Shown: positions 8,440 to 17,855 of the stretch, one piece after another
How the letters are laid out: the number at the start of each line of letters is the position of its first letter
Position numbering within the stretch: the stretch's first letter is position 1
The notes under the pieces: generated by a model
What the model saw: the letters and a program-made list of their open reading frames with translations, nothing else
The model's database searches: none
Told to the model about the DNA's origin: nothing
Source of the DNA: Desulfonatronum thioautotrophicum
Lineage (GTDB): Bacteria > Desulfobacterota > Desulfovibrionia > Desulfovibrionales > Desulfonatronaceae
Length of the DNA: 64,000 nucleotides
Assembly: GCF_000934745.1 (NCBI RefSeq)
Contig: NZ_JYNO01000001.1
Coordinates: 868,001 to 932,000 of the forward strand
Direction: 5' to 3'
Program-made: the position numbers and the translations under genes

Positions 8440-9921
8440 ATGGCAGACGAACAGGTTCAAGCCCAGGAAACCGCCGGAACTCAAGCTGTCGAAGGGGCCA
8501 GCCTCCTGGATGAAATCGTCGAGGCGTCCAAGGTCAAGCCTTCAGACGAAGGCTATTCCATGACCAAGGCCGGTTTGCAGGCCTTTTTGCGACAGATCGT
8601 GGAACGCAAGACCGACGCTAAGATTTCCGGAGCCCTGGTGGACGATATGATCGCCGAGATTGATCAACGGCTTTCCTCCCAGGTGAACACGGTGATGCAC
8701 GACAAGCAGTTCCAGCAACTGGAAAGTTCTTGGCGTTCATTGAAATTTCTGGTGGACCGAACGGATTTTCGCCAGAATATCAAGGTCGAGTTCATCAACG
8801 TATCCAAGGAGGACTTGCTTTCGGATTTTGAAGACGCGCCGGAAGTGGTCAAGTCCGGACTCTACAAACAGGTCTACACCGCAGAATACGGCCAGTTCGG
8901 CGGCAAGCCCATCGGCGCAATGGTGGCCAATTATGATTTTGGTCCCGGACCGCAGGATATTTCCCTGTTGCAGTATGTGGCCTCGGTTTCGGCCATGGCC
9001 CACGCGCCGTTTATCGCCGCGGCCGGGAAGGATTTTTTCGGCATCGATACCTGGGAACAGCTTCCCAACCTGAAAGACCTGCACTCCATTTTTGACATGC
9101 CCCAGTACACGAAATGGCGGTCGTTCCGGGAATCCGAGGACGCCCGCTATGTCGGACTGACCCTGCCCAAGTTTTTGCTCCGTCTGCCCTATTCACCGAC
9201 CACGGTTCCGGCCAAAAGCTTTTCCTTCCGGGAAGAGGCACATGGCAATGAAGATTTTTGCTGGGGGAACACGGCCTTTGCCTTTGCTTCGCGTCTGACG
9301 GACAGCTTTGCCAAGTACCGCTGGTGCGCCAACATTATCGGTCCCCAGGGCGGCGGCGAGGTGGACAACCTGCCTCTCTACCAGTTCGAGGCCATGGGCC
9401 AGACCCAGACTAAGATTCCCACCCAGGTGCTGATCTCCGAGCGCCGGGAGTATGAGCTGGCAGAGGAAGGGTTTATTGCCCTGACCATGCGCAAGGGCTC
9501 GGATAACGCATCTTTCTTTTCCGCCAATTCCGCCCAGGCGGCCAAGGTCTTTCCAGACACTCCTGAGGGCAAGGCCGCGGAGCTGAATTTCAAGCTGTCC
9601 ACCCAACTGCCGTATATGATGGTCATGAACCGCCTGGCCCACTATATCAAGGTGATCCAACGCGAGAATATCGGGACCTGGAAGGAACGGGTGGACCTGG
9701 AGCGTGAACTGAACAAGTGGATCAGCCAATATGTCACTGAGATGGACAATCCCGATCCCACCACGCGCAGCAAACGTCCGCTGCGCATGGCCCAGATCGA
9801 GGTCCACGACGTTGCCGGAGACCCGGGCTGGTACTCGGTCAGCCTGAAGGCCAGGCCGCATTTCAAGTACATGGGTGCCAGCTTCACCCTCTCCCTGGTC
9901 GGTAAATTGGATAAGGAATAG
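8440..9921 (+). CDS. tssC: T6SS contractile sheath large subunit TssC (VipB/ImpC)
   Basis: This is the large sheath subunit; with TssB it forms the helical sheath whose contraction drives the Hcp tube outwards. The 493-residue length is standard. Diagnostic stretches include LESSWRSLKFLVDRTDF (about residue 90), the central PKFLLRLPY and the FCWGNTAFAF block, and a C-terminal region ending FTLSLVGKLDKE. It lies 12 bases after tssB and 47 bases before hcp. Identification is secure. Confidence 0.97.
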   Translation: MADEQVQAQETAGTQAVEGASLLDEIVEASKVKPSDEGYSMTKAGLQAFLRQIVERKTDAKISGALVDDMIAEIDQRLSSQVNTVMHDKQFQQLESSWRSLKFLVDRTDFRQNIKVEFINVSKEDLLSDFEDAPEVVKSGLYKQVYTAEYGQFGGKPIGAMVANYDFGPGPQDISLLQYVASVSAMAHAPFIAAAGKDFFGIDTWEQLPNLKDLHSIFDMPQYTKWRSFRESEDARYVGLTLPKFLLRLPYSPTTVPAKSFSFREEAHGNEDFCWGNTAFAFASRLTDSFAKYRWCANIIGPQGGGEVDNLPLYQFEAMGQTQTKIPTQVLISERREYELAEEGFIALTMRKGSDNASFFSANSAQAAKVFPDTPEGKAAELNFKLSTQLPYMMVMNRLAHYIKVIQRENIGTWKERVDLERELNKWISQYVTEMDNPDPTTRSKRPLRMAQIEVHDVAGDPGWYSVSLKARPHFKYMGASFTLSLVGKLDKE

Positions 9922-9968
9922 CCACACTTTTTTTCAATCACATACAATAGCAACTGGAGGGTTTCACA

Positions 9969-10448
9969 ATGGCAATGACGGCGTATATGGCGGTAAAGGG
10001 CAACTCCCAGGGGGATATCAAGGGTGATTGCGTACAGGGCGGAGACAAGAAGGATAAGGTTCTGGTTTATGCTTCAGACCATGTGGTGGAAATTCCCAAG
10101 GACACCCATACCGGCTTGCCCACCGGCCAGCGCATCCACCATCCTTTCAGCATAACCAAGCATAAGGACCCGGCTTCGCCAAAGCTGTTCAAGGCCTGCT
10201 GCACCGGGGAGCAGTGCGAGGTGACCCTGGACTATTACCGGATCAAGGACGACGGGACCGAGGAAAAGTATTACACCGTGAAAATGGAGAATGCGATCAT
10301 CGTCAGCATGCGTGAATACACTCCAATGACTTTTCTCTCCGAAAATAAGCCATTTCATGACATGGAAGAGGTGGCCATGACCTATTCCAAGATTACCTGG
10401 ACCTTTAACGACGGCAATATTGAATACACGGACGACTGGAAGAAATAG
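9969..10448 (+). CDS. hcp: T6SS inner tube protein Hcp (TssD)
   Basis: Hcp stacks as hexameric rings to form the tube that is propelled out by the sheath and can carry effectors in its lumen. The 159-residue product has the family's usual length. It begins MAMTAYMAVKGNSQGDIKGD and carries VVEIPKDTHTGLPTGQRIHHPFSITKHKD-type loop residues (positions about 36-64), then KITWTFNDG near the end, all typical of Hcp. A GGAGG ribosome site precedes the ATG. A stable hairpin starts about 22 bases after the stop, which could end most transcripts here and keep Hcp expression above that of the downstream baseplate genes. Confidence 0.95.
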   Translation: MAMTAYMAVKGNSQGDIKGDCVQGGDKKDKVLVYASDHVVEIPKDTHTGLPTGQRIHHPFSITKHKDPASPKLFKACCTGEQCEVTLDYYRIKDDGTEEKYYTVKMENAIIVSMREYTPMTFLSENKPFHDMEEVAMTYSKITWTFNDGNIEYTDDWKK

Positions 10449-10470
10449 TTCTCGGTCTGGCGAATCACTT

Positions 10471-10498
10471 CTCAGGGGGAGAGATTCTCTCCCCTGAG
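10471..10498 (+). terminator. Hairpin downstream of hcp (possible attenuating terminator)
   Basis: The arms CTCAGGGGGAGAG and CTCTCCCCTGAG pair with a single bulged G and a short ATT loop. There is no T-run after the stem, so it is either a weak or Rho-assisted terminator or an mRNA-stabilising 3' hairpin. Confidence 0.55.
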
Positions 10499-10559
10499 AG
10501 GTGGACGGTTCAGAACTGGCTTATCCCCCGAGACGCCTTCTTTCAGGCATCCGTTCGGC

Positions 10560-10587
10560 GTAGGGGCGACCGGCCGGTCGCCCCTAC
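10560..10587. repeat. Perfect 28-bp palindrome, REP-like
   Basis: The half-site GTAGGGGCGACCGG is followed directly by its reverse complement, giving a perfect palindrome of 28 bases. Sequences of the form 'aggggcgaccggccggtcg' recur as extragenic palindromes in many bacterial genomes, from memory. It sits in the hcp-tssE gap. Confidence 0.75.
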
Positions 10588-10927
10588 GGCCTGGATATGG
10601 ACAACCGTACTCGAAAGTGTCAACCCTCTATTTCCGAGTAAAGGAACCATACCCTGAGAAGTTATGGTGAACCGCCCAGGAACATTTCCACACACCTACA
10701 CGCCGATCCTGAGGTGATGAGGGGCAAGCCAGCCATCCAGGAATGAGCATTTCCTCTGGCGGCCAGGACGTCACAGTTGGAGGCCGTTTCGGGTGAAGCC
10801 AATTCTTTCTGGCCGGAGCCGAGCCGATATGCAAGGGGCGGAGAACGGTTTTTTTTGGTGATGATCGTTTGATTTTCATCGTTTTGAGAACATTGGGAGA
10901 AGCTGTTCTGGAAAGGACCCTCGATCC

Positions 10928-11344
10928 ATGCGAGAAAAAAGGCTTTTGGAACGATTGCGGGCCATTGAGGCTGATCCGGACTGGCGTGGTGAAACGGATC
11001 CCAAGGTGGCCATCTCTTCGGTTCTGGAGCATTTGGGCAAGATTTTGAATACGCGACAAGGCAGCGCGCCGATTGCCGAGGACTATGGCGTGCCAGACTT
11101 CACCAGCATCGCCAGCTCTTTTGGCACGGATTCCCTTCCGGAAATCGAGGATGCCATCAGCAAGGTGATTACCAAATACGAACCCCGACTGATCCATGTG
11201 AAAGTGCATTTTGAACCAAAGCCGGACAAGCCGTTTATGATCGCCTTCAAGCTGACTGCCACGGTACGGGTGGAGGGCCGAGAGATGCCCGTGGTCTTCG
11301 AGACCGTGCTTAATCCCGACGGACACATCACCGTGTTGGAGTAG
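10928..11344 (+). CDS. tssE: T6SS baseplate protein TssE (gp25-like)
   Basis: TssE is the homologue of phage T4 gp25 and helps connect the baseplate wedges to the start of the sheath. The 138-residue product matches the family in size. It has a gp25-like fold signature: the IADYGVPD-like motif (here IAEDYGVPDFTSI), then EIEDAISKVITKYEPRL and a C-terminal strand region. It is followed after five bases by tssF, with a GTG start, consistent with a tightly packed baseplate operon tssE-F-G. Confidence 0.93.
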   Translation: MREKRLLERLRAIEADPDWRGETDPKVAISSVLEHLGKILNTRQGSAPIAEDYGVPDFTSIASSFGTDSLPEIEDAISKVITKYEPRLIHVKVHFEPKPDKPFMIAFKLTATVRVEGREMPVVFETVLNPDGHITVLE

Positions 11345-11349
11345 CCGGG

Positions 11350-13080
11350 GTGATCGAAAAGTACTACCAGCGCGAACTGTCCAATCTGCGGGATCTGGCT
11401 TCAGAATTTGCCAAGGCTCATCCGGCCCTGGCTCCGATGTTGACCGGCCAGTCCGCGGATCCGGACGCGGAGCGCTTGCTGGAAGGAACTGCCTTTTTGT
11501 CCGGTTTGATCTATGAAAAACTGGACGATGATTTTCCAGAGATCGTCCACGGCCTGATCCAGCTCATCTTTCCCCACTATTTGCGGCCGATTCCCTCAGC
11601 CACCCTGATCCGGTTCACGCCCAAGCGTAGCCTGCGTGAAATCATCGAAATCAAGAAAGGCACGGCCATTGATTCGGTGGAAAGCGAGGGCACCCGCTGC
11701 ACCTTCACCACCAGCTATGACGTGCAGTTGCTGCCCCTGTCCGTGGCCGCGGTATCCTTCAGCGCTCCGGGAGGCGGGCACGGCAGGTTGCGTATTGATT
11801 TGAACCTGACCGGTTTGGATGCGGCCTCGCTGAACATGGACTCCCTGCGCTTTCATCTAGCCGGGGTCTACACCGAGGCCTCCCGGCGTAACTGGCTGTT
11901 GTTCACCCGGTTGCGCGACGTCCGGCTGGTGCCCGCGGACGGCAAGGTCGTGCCCCTGGGGCGCCAGGCAGTGACTCCTGTTGGTTTCGGAGAGGACGAA
12001 TCCCTGATTCCCTTCCCGGCCCGCTCATTTCCCGGTTACCGTATTCTTCAGGAATACTTTATCTTGCCCGAAAAATTTCTGTTTTTTGACGTGAACGGCC
12101 TGAGCAACTGGCGTCATCGCGGCACGGGGTCCGGGTTCGCGCTGGAGTTTGATTTCGTCGACTTGCCCGCGGACCTGCCACCCATGCGGGCGGAACACTT
12201 TCAACTTTTTGTCACCCCGGCCCTGAATCTCTTTCCCCATCAGGCCGACCCGATCCTTCTGGATCATAAACGGGCTGATTACCCAATCCGGGCGAGTGGG
12301 GAAAATCCACGGCACTATCAGATTTATTCCGTGGACAAGGTCATCGGTTTTGTCCAGGGAACGGTCCAGGAACGGGAGTACCTGCCCTTTGAATTGTTCA
12401 ATCCCCAGGTGGAGGCCACGCCGGTCTATGCCGTGCATCACCGTCTTTCCCCTTTGGACGGCAAGGCGGAAATGCATCTTTCGGTGGCTTATCCCGGTGG
12501 CAACAAAGAGCCCAGCTTGGAGACCCTTTCCCTGGACATCCTTTGCACCAACGCCTCCTTGCCGGATACCCTGCGGGTCGGGGACGTGCGCATACCCACG
12601 GAATCTTCCTCGGAGCTGGCTGAATTCGCCAATATCCGCTCCCCTACGTCGCCGGTTCAGCCGCCGCTGGGCAAGAACCTGCTCTGGCGACTGCTTTCCC
12701 ATCTTTTCCTGAATTATCTGTCCGTGGCCACGGCAGAGAACCTGCGCTCGGTGCTCAAGCTGTACATCTTTACGGAAACCCGTGATCGAGCCACGGTGTT
12801 GGCCAATACCCAGCGTGTTGAGGGGATCGTGGGCATGGATCTGCGGGCTACGGATCGCTTTGTCCAAGGGTATCTGCTGCGAGGCCAGGACATCCAGGTT
12901 CAGTTGGACCGCCAGGGTTTCACCGGAGAGGGGGATATGCACCTGTTCGGCTCGGTCCTGGATGTCTTTCTGGGCAATTACGCGGCCATCAACGCCTATA
13001 CCCGGTTGACCGTCACCGATACCCTGCGCAAGGAGCAGTTCACATGGCCGATCCGGCTGGGCGATCGCATTCTGTTGTAA
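11350..13080 (+). CDS. tssF: T6SS baseplate protein TssF
   Basis: TssF is the main wedge component of the T6SS baseplate and forms a 2:1 complex with TssG. The 576-residue length fits. The N-terminus (YYQRELSNLRDLASEFAKAHP, residues 4-24) is a strong TssF signature, followed by a conserved acidic block RLLEGTAFLSGLIYEKLDDDFPE and by LIQLIFPHYLRPIPS. Start is GTG at 11350. Its 3' end overlaps the start of tssG by 37 bases, implying translational coupling. Confidence 0.95.
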   Translation: MIEKYYQRELSNLRDLASEFAKAHPALAPMLTGQSADPDAERLLEGTAFLSGLIYEKLDDDFPEIVHGLIQLIFPHYLRPIPSATLIRFTPKRSLREIIEIKKGTAIDSVESEGTRCTFTTSYDVQLLPLSVAAVSFSAPGGGHGRLRIDLNLTGLDAASLNMDSLRFHLAGVYTEASRRNWLLFTRLRDVRLVPADGKVVPLGRQAVTPVGFGEDESLIPFPARSFPGYRILQEYFILPEKFLFFDVNGLSNWRHRGTGSGFALEFDFVDLPADLPPMRAEHFQLFVTPALNLFPHQADPILLDHKRADYPIRASGENPRHYQIYSVDKVIGFVQGTVQEREYLPFELFNPQVEATPVYAVHHRLSPLDGKAEMHLSVAYPGGNKEPSLETLSLDILCTNASLPDTLRVGDVRIPTESSSELAEFANIRSPTSPVQPPLGKNLLWRLLSHLFLNYLSVATAENLRSVLKLYIFTETRDRATVLANTQRVEGIVGMDLRATDRFVQGYLLRGQDIQVQLDRQGFTGEGDMHLFGSVLDVFLGNYAAINAYTRLTVTDTLRKEQFTWPIRLGDRILL

Positions 13081-14213
13081 AAGGTCCTACGTCAGATTCG
13101 GGTTCTGTCGCGGCGTCAGGCCCAGGGTCAGGCTCGGGCTCCAGCCCTTCTCGGTCCGGCGGCAAGCGGCGGCGTTCCGTGCTGGAAGACTTGGTCGCCG
13201 ATCCGCGCGGTTTTTCTTACTTGCAGGCCTTGCGCTTGTTACGCCAAGCTTACGGTGGGCCGGGAACTTCGGGTGAACGAACCTTCCTGCGGGAACAGCT
13301 TCGGGTTCGTCCCTACCTTTCCCTGGGCTTTCCTCCAACGGATTTGGTGGAAATCAAGGAGGTTTCCGACGAGAAATCCCAACAGCCGGATGCCCTGCGG
13401 CGTTTTCAGATAACGGCCACGTTTCTGGGACTGTACGGCCCGTCCTCCCCGTTGCCCACCTTCTATACCGAGGAGCTCCTGGACGAACAGAACGAGGACG
13501 GCAAGGTCAGCCGTGACTTTCTGGACATCCTGAACCACGGCTTTTTCGTGCTGTTCGCGCTGGCCGACGCCCACTACAGACTTTGCCAGCAGGCCTGCGA
13601 AAAACAGGACGAGGATATCCTGCTGCGTTTGTTCGCCCTGGTGGGGCTGGGTCACCAGGAGATGCGCGATCATGCTTTTGATCAGCCGGGTTCCCTGCTA
13701 CGGGCCACTGGCCTGTTGACTCAGTTCCCCCGCTCCGCCGTGGGGTTGCGGGGTGTGCTCTCCGACCGGATCGGAGCACCAGTCCAGGTCCTGCCGTGTC
13801 AACCGCGAATGGCCACAATCCCGGAAGACCAGCGCTGCTGTCTTGGTCGGGAGGCCAATGTCCTGGGCAGGGGGGCCTGGATCGGGGACCGGGTGGCGGA
13901 TGCCATGGGGAAGATCCGGATTGTTGTCGGCCCACTGGATGCGGATACATTTCAATGGGGTGTGCCCGGGGAGACGGGCCATGACGAATTGATCAAGTTG
14001 ATTCGTTTTTATTGCACCCAACCGCTGGAGTTTGACTTGGAGTTCATTTTGGCTCCCCAGGAGGCCCAGCCGGGAAGGCTGGGTGACGGCCGCTGGTCCC
14101 GACTGGGGTGCGATGTCTGGCTGACCGCGGAACCACTGGACGAAGGCCGGGCTGTTTTCCCTGAACGCAGGCGAATTTGGGATGATCATCAACAAAGGAG
14201 CATCGTGCTATGA
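13044..14213 (+). CDS. tssG: T6SS baseplate protein TssG
   Basis: TssG joins TssF in the wedge and contacts TssK and the hub. The 389-residue product has the TssG pattern DPRGFSYLQALRLLRQAYGG near residue 50 and LGLYGPSSPLPTFYTEELL near residue 130. Residues about 11-45 form an unusual Gly/Ser-rich stretch (SGSVAASGPGSGSGSS) that is not part of the conserved domain. The chosen ATG lies inside tssF, so the N-terminal low-complexity part is encoded in and just after the overlap. The gene ends in an ATGA overlap with tssH. Confidence 0.92.
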   Translation: MADPAGRSHSVVKGPTSDSGSVAASGPGSGSGSSPSRSGGKRRRSVLEDLVADPRGFSYLQALRLLRQAYGGPGTSGERTFLREQLRVRPYLSLGFPPTDLVEIKEVSDEKSQQPDALRRFQITATFLGLYGPSSPLPTFYTEELLDEQNEDGKVSRDFLDILNHGFFVLFALADAHYRLCQQACEKQDEDILLRLFALVGLGHQEMRDHAFDQPGSLLRATGLLTQFPRSAVGLRGVLSDRIGAPVQVLPCQPRMATIPEDQRCCLGREANVLGRGAWIGDRVADAMGKIRIVVGPLDADTFQWGVPGETGHDELIKLIRFYCTQPLEFDLEFILAPQEAQPGRLGDGRWSRLGCDVWLTAEPLDEGRAVFPERRRIWDDHQQRSIVL

Positions 14214-17029
14214 TCGGCGTGGACATGAAAGCCCTGCTGGAAAAGTGCAACGGCTACTGCACCCAGGCCCTGCATACGGCCGCCGGACTGACCGTGAACC
14301 GCACCCATTACGAGGTCACGGTGGAACATCTGTTGCTGGCCTGTCTGGAGGATCAAGGCGCGGACATTCCTCTGGCCCTGAACCGATTTGGCGTGGATGT
14401 CGGACGGCTGAAGGCTGCCGTAAACGATAGTATGGAAGATTTTCGGGCGGGCAATTCTTCCCGACCGGTCTTTTCGCCCCTGCTCATGGAACTTTTGGAG
14501 GCTGCCTGGCTGGTGGCCTCGGTGGATCTCGGCCTGAACAGGATTCGTTCCGGATCGATTCTGCTGTCTTTTCTGCGCAAGCCTGCTTTGTACGCCCAGG
14601 GAGGCTATACGGATCTGATCGGCCAGGTTGGAAGGGAAGATTTGCAAAAGAATTTCTGGGAGCTGGCCAAGGTATCCACGGAAAGCGCGGGTGAAGGCCC
14701 GGCGGCCCGGCCCGCCGACAAGTCGGCCCCTGTGTCCGGCGCCGCAGGAGAGAGTTTCATCGCCAAATTCTGCGAGGATTTCACCGCCAAGGCCCAGGCC
14801 GGAAAGATCGACGCGGTTTTTGGTCGTGATTCGGAAATCCGTAAAATCGTGGACATTCTGGCCCGGCGGCGTAAGAACAACCCGATCCTGGTGGGTGAAC
14901 CCGGGGTGGGGAAGACTGCTGTGATCGAGGGGCTGGCCCTGCGTATCACCCAGGGAGACGTTCCGGAAGTGCTGGAAGGCGTGACCCTGCTCGGCCTGGA
15001 TATGGGCTTGCTGGAGGCCGGGGCCGGGATGAAGGGAGAGTTTGAACGGCGCTTGAAGGGCGTGCTGGACGAGATCAAATCCAGCGAAAAGCCCATTGTT
15101 TTGTTTATCGACGAAGCCCACACCCTGATAGGCGCGGGCGGTTCGGCCGGAGGCTCGGACGCAGCCAATCTGCTCAAGCCGGCTCTGGCCCGGGGTGAAA
15201 TCAAGACCTGTGCCGCCACCACGTGGAAAGAATACAAGAAATACTTCGAGAAGGATCCGGCCCTGGCTCGACGCTTCCAGCTGGTCAAGCTGGACGAGCC
15301 GAGCGTGGCCACGGCAGCCTTGATTTTGCGCGGGATTCGCGATGCCTACGAAAAGGCGCACAAGGTGATCGTTCGCGACGACGCCATTACCTGCGCCGCG
15401 GAGTTTGCCCATCGCTACATCACCGGCCGTTTTCTTCCGGACAAGGCCATTGACCTGCTGGACACGGCCTGCGCAAGGGTCAAGATCAGTCTGTCCTCCA
15501 AACCCGGCGAACTGGAGGACAAGGAACGGGCCATCCAGGCCGCCCTGCGGGAGAAGAAGGCCCTGGAACGGGATTTGGCCAACGGGGCCCCGGTAGATAT
15601 GGAGCGGCTTCAGGAACTGGAAAGCAAAATCGCCGATCTGAACACCCAGACCGAGGAAGTCCGCGCAGCCTGGCAAAAGGAACTGGAAGCGGCCCGTGCC
15701 CTGATTGACGCCAGATCCGCCTTGAACGAGGCCATGGCTGGGCAAGACGACAAGGGCGGCAATTCAAATGGGACGGATGGGCCAAATGGACCTGATACGC
15801 CGGATGTGTCGGATACGTCCCATATGTCCCACGAGTCCCATGCGTCCCATATGACGGAGCCCACCAATACCACAATCCTGCGCCAAGCCCTGGCTGATGC
15901 CCGGGCAGACTATGTTTCGGCCCGGGTCGGCGACGGCCTGGTGTCCATTGAAGTAACTCCGGACGTGGTGGCCAGGGTGGTCAGTGACTGGACCGGAATT
16001 CCCGTAGGCAAAGTTGCCCGTGAGCAGGCCGCGGTGGCCGTGGATTTGGAACAGCGCTTGGCTACGCGGATCAAAGGCCAGGACGCGGCGTTGCGCGCCG
16101 TGGCCGAGGCAATCAAGGCGGCCAAGGCCGGGCTGCGCGGTCCGGAGCAGCCTTCGGGGGTCTTCCTGCTGGTGGGACCGTCGGGAGTGGGCAAGACCGA
16201 GACCGGACTCGCGCTGGCGGACATGCTTTTCGGAGACGAGCGCAGCGTGGTGACCATCAACATGAGCGAGTTCCAGGAAAAACATACGGTTTCCCGGCTG
16301 ATTGGTTCTCCTCCGGGCTATGTCGGCTATGGCGAGGGCGGGATGCTCAGCGAGGCTGTGCGCCAGCGGCCGTATTCCGTGGTCCTGTTGGACGAAGTGG
16401 AAAAAGCGCACCTTGATGTAATGAACCTGTTTTATCAGGTCTTTGACAAGGGGCTGCTTACGGATGGCGAGGGGAAGGAAATCAGCTTCCGGAACACGGT
16501 GATCCTGCTTACCTCCAACCTGGGTTCGGATGTAATCCAGGAAATGACCAAGGACAGCGCCGAACTGGATTTGGATACCGTGCTTTCGGCGATCCGGCCA
16601 ATCCTTTCCGAGCATTTCAAGCCGGCCCTGCTGGCCAGAATGGCCGTGGTTCCCTACCAGAGTTTGTCCACCGAGGCCATGCAGCGTATCGCCCGGCTCA
16701 AGCTGGAGGCCTTGGCCAAAAGACTGATGCTGAACAACAAAATGGTCATGCGCTATACGGAAGCGGTTCCTGATCAGATCGCGGCCCGGTGCACCGAGGT
16801 GGAAACCGGAGCCCGAAACATCGAGTATATTTTGTCCGGAACCATTCTGCCGCGCATGTCTCAGGAAATTCTCGGCCATATGTCCGGTGCCGGGATGCCC
16901 CGCTCCGTGTCCCTGGATGTGGGTGATGATGGCGGCTTCATCATGACGTTTGGCCAGGATGAAGTGGAAAAACAGTCGGAATCAACCGTGGCCACGACCA
17001 TCTCCAAGGCGCAAGCCGGGACAACGTAG
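14210..17029 (+). CDS. tssH: T6SS sheath-disassembly ATPase ClpV (TssH)
   Basis: ClpV is a hexameric AAA+ ATPase that binds contracted TssB/C sheath and recycles it. The 939-residue protein has an N-terminal Clp_N domain (about 1-160), first AAA module with Walker A GEPGVGKT at 229-236, a middle coiled coil, and second AAA module with Walker A GPSGVGKT at 656-663, then a ClpB_D2-small domain. The length is slightly above the usual 860-900 residues because a Gly/Asn/Asp/Ser/His-rich tripeptide repeat is inserted after the middle domain (about 513-556; core repeat 521-550). The start codon overlaps the tssG stop. ClpV is distinguished from ClpB by its location and by its divergent N-terminal domain; a true ClpB is encoded elsewhere in this window. 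Confidence 0.95.
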   Translation: MIGVDMKALLEKCNGYCTQALHTAAGLTVNRTHYEVTVEHLLLACLEDQGADIPLALNRFGVDVGRLKAAVNDSMEDFRAGNSSRPVFSPLLMELLEAAWLVASVDLGLNRIRSGSILLSFLRKPALYAQGGYTDLIGQVGREDLQKNFWELAKVSTESAGEGPAARPADKSAPVSGAAGESFIAKFCEDFTAKAQAGKIDAVFGRDSEIRKIVDILARRRKNNPILVGEPGVGKTAVIEGLALRITQGDVPEVLEGVTLLGLDMGLLEAGAGMKGEFERRLKGVLDEIKSSEKPIVLFIDEAHTLIGAGGSAGGSDAANLLKPALARGEIKTCAATTWKEYKKYFEKDPALARRFQLVKLDEPSVATAALILRGIRDAYEKAHKVIVRDDAITCAAEFAHRYITGRFLPDKAIDLLDTACARVKISLSSKPGELEDKERAIQAALREKKALERDLANGAPVDMERLQELESKIADLNTQTEEVRAAWQKELEAARALIDARSALNEAMAGQDDKGGNSNGTDGPNGPDTPDVSDTSHMSHESHASHMTEPTNTTILRQALADARADYVSARVGDGLVSIEVTPDVVARVVSDWTGIPVGKVAREQAAVAVDLEQRLATRIKGQDAALRAVAEAIKAAKAGLRGPEQPSGVFLLVGPSGVGKTETGLALADMLFGDERSVVTINMSEFQEKHTVSRLIGSPPGYVGYGEGGMLSEAVRQRPYSVVLLDEVEKAHLDVMNLFYQVFDKGLLTDGEGKEISFRNTVILLTSNLGSDVIQEMTKDSAELDLDTVLSAIRPILSEHFKPALLARMAVVPYQSLSTEAMQRIARLKLEALAKRLMLNNKMVMRYTEAVPDQIAARCTEVETGARNIEYILSGTILPRMSQEILGHMSGAGMPRSVSLDVGDDGGFIMTFGQDEVEKQSESTVATTISKAQAGTT
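15770..15859 (+). repeat. Ten tandem 9-bp units inside clpV
   Basis: Ten in-frame units of nine bases encode tripeptides that drift from GTD/GPN through VSD to TSH, MSH, ESH, ASH and MTE (residues 521-550 of ClpV). Four consecutive units are close copies of GTCCCATAT (15817-15852). It looks like a minisatellite that expanded in a tolerant linker. Confidence 0.85.
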
Positions 17030-17063
17030 CTGGGTCGGCTGCACAGAAGAGTTTGGAGACCCC

Positions 17064-17840
17064 ATGAAGAAACGCGCCTGGATAACCATTCTTGAAAAAA
17101 ACGAGGGATTGGGGCGGATGATTTTTGAGGAGACCGCCAAGTACGGGCTGAATCCGGCCGGACATTTCTGGGAAGACGATTTGGCCAAACTGGCCTGGGC
17201 TGGAGCTGTCCCGGAACTGACCCGAGGCGATTGCGCGGTTTGGCTGGTTGTCGGTCAAGCAGCCAGTTTCGCCCAGCCCTCGATCCGGAGCGGGCTGGCT
17301 CTGCTGGCCCTGTCAGCCCAGGCTGTTCACGGGCACGATTTTCCCATTTTACTGTCGCCCTCCGGAGGCAAGGTGGACGTTGCAAGTATGCCGACACCGC
17401 TACGCGGAGTCGAAGTGGTTGCCGGCGGCCTGGGAGTGAAAGCCGTGGCCAGGGCCAATCGCAAACGCGCGGAACCGACACTGGAGTACCGCCTGACCGT
17501 GCATCCCCTGCCCGGTTTGGGTCTCTGGTTTGAGGTCGGTCCGGCCCGGGATCCTTGGAAAGGGGCGTTTCTCGGCTGCACCGGCGCGGACGTCGCTATT
17601 CCTGACGCCCATGGCGTCGGGCTTGCCGGCACAATTCCCCAGAATGCGACCCTGAACTATCCGGTGCAGGGGATGAAGATGAACCTGGGCGGCAGAGAGG
17701 CCACAGCCTGGGGCGTCCACAACGACCTCTCTCCGGCCGAGTCCTATTATGTTCGAATTGCCGGAACCCCTGACGGTTTGGTTTTCGGACCGTTTCCGGA
17801 TCAGGATGATGTCGACGCCTTTACTGTGTCCCTGGTTTGA
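17064..17840 (+). CDS. Conserved-looking T6SS-cluster protein of unknown function
   Basis: This gene encodes 258 residues from the ATG at 17064, which has GGAG five bases upstream; an open frame reaches back into clpV but the extension is implausible. I recognise no domain. The protein has no signal peptide or membrane segment. The central part is Gly/Pro/Val-rich beta-like sequence (HPLPGLGLWFEVGPARDPW) and the C-terminal part contains GMKMNLGGREATAWGVHNDLSP. It lies between clpV and tssJ in the same direction with short gaps, so it is probably co-transcribed with the T6SS. It is not TagF, Fha, PpkA or PppA by any motif I can see. It may be an accessory baseplate, sheath or regulatory factor. 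Confidence 0.7.
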   Translation: MKKRAWITILEKNEGLGRMIFEETAKYGLNPAGHFWEDDLAKLAWAGAVPELTRGDCAVWLVVGQAASFAQPSIRSGLALLALSAQAVHGHDFPILLSPSGGKVDVASMPTPLRGVEVVAGGLGVKAVARANRKRAEPTLEYRLTVHPLPGLGLWFEVGPARDPWKGAFLGCTGADVAIPDAHGVGLAGTIPQNATLNYPVQGMKMNLGGREATAWGVHNDLSPAESYYVRIAGTPDGLVFGPFPDQDDVDAFTVSLV

Positions 17841-17855
17841 GGCAGGGTGTCCGAT

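Larger units (their letters stand above)
10449..10927. other. 479-base gap between hcp and tssE
   Basis: No gene is supported here. The gap holds a hairpin just after hcp (10471-10498) and a perfect 28-base palindrome (10560-10587), then about 340 bases of apparently unstructured sequence. It splits the cluster into tssA-B-C-hcp and tssE onward, so a second promoter may lie in it. Confidence 0.6.
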
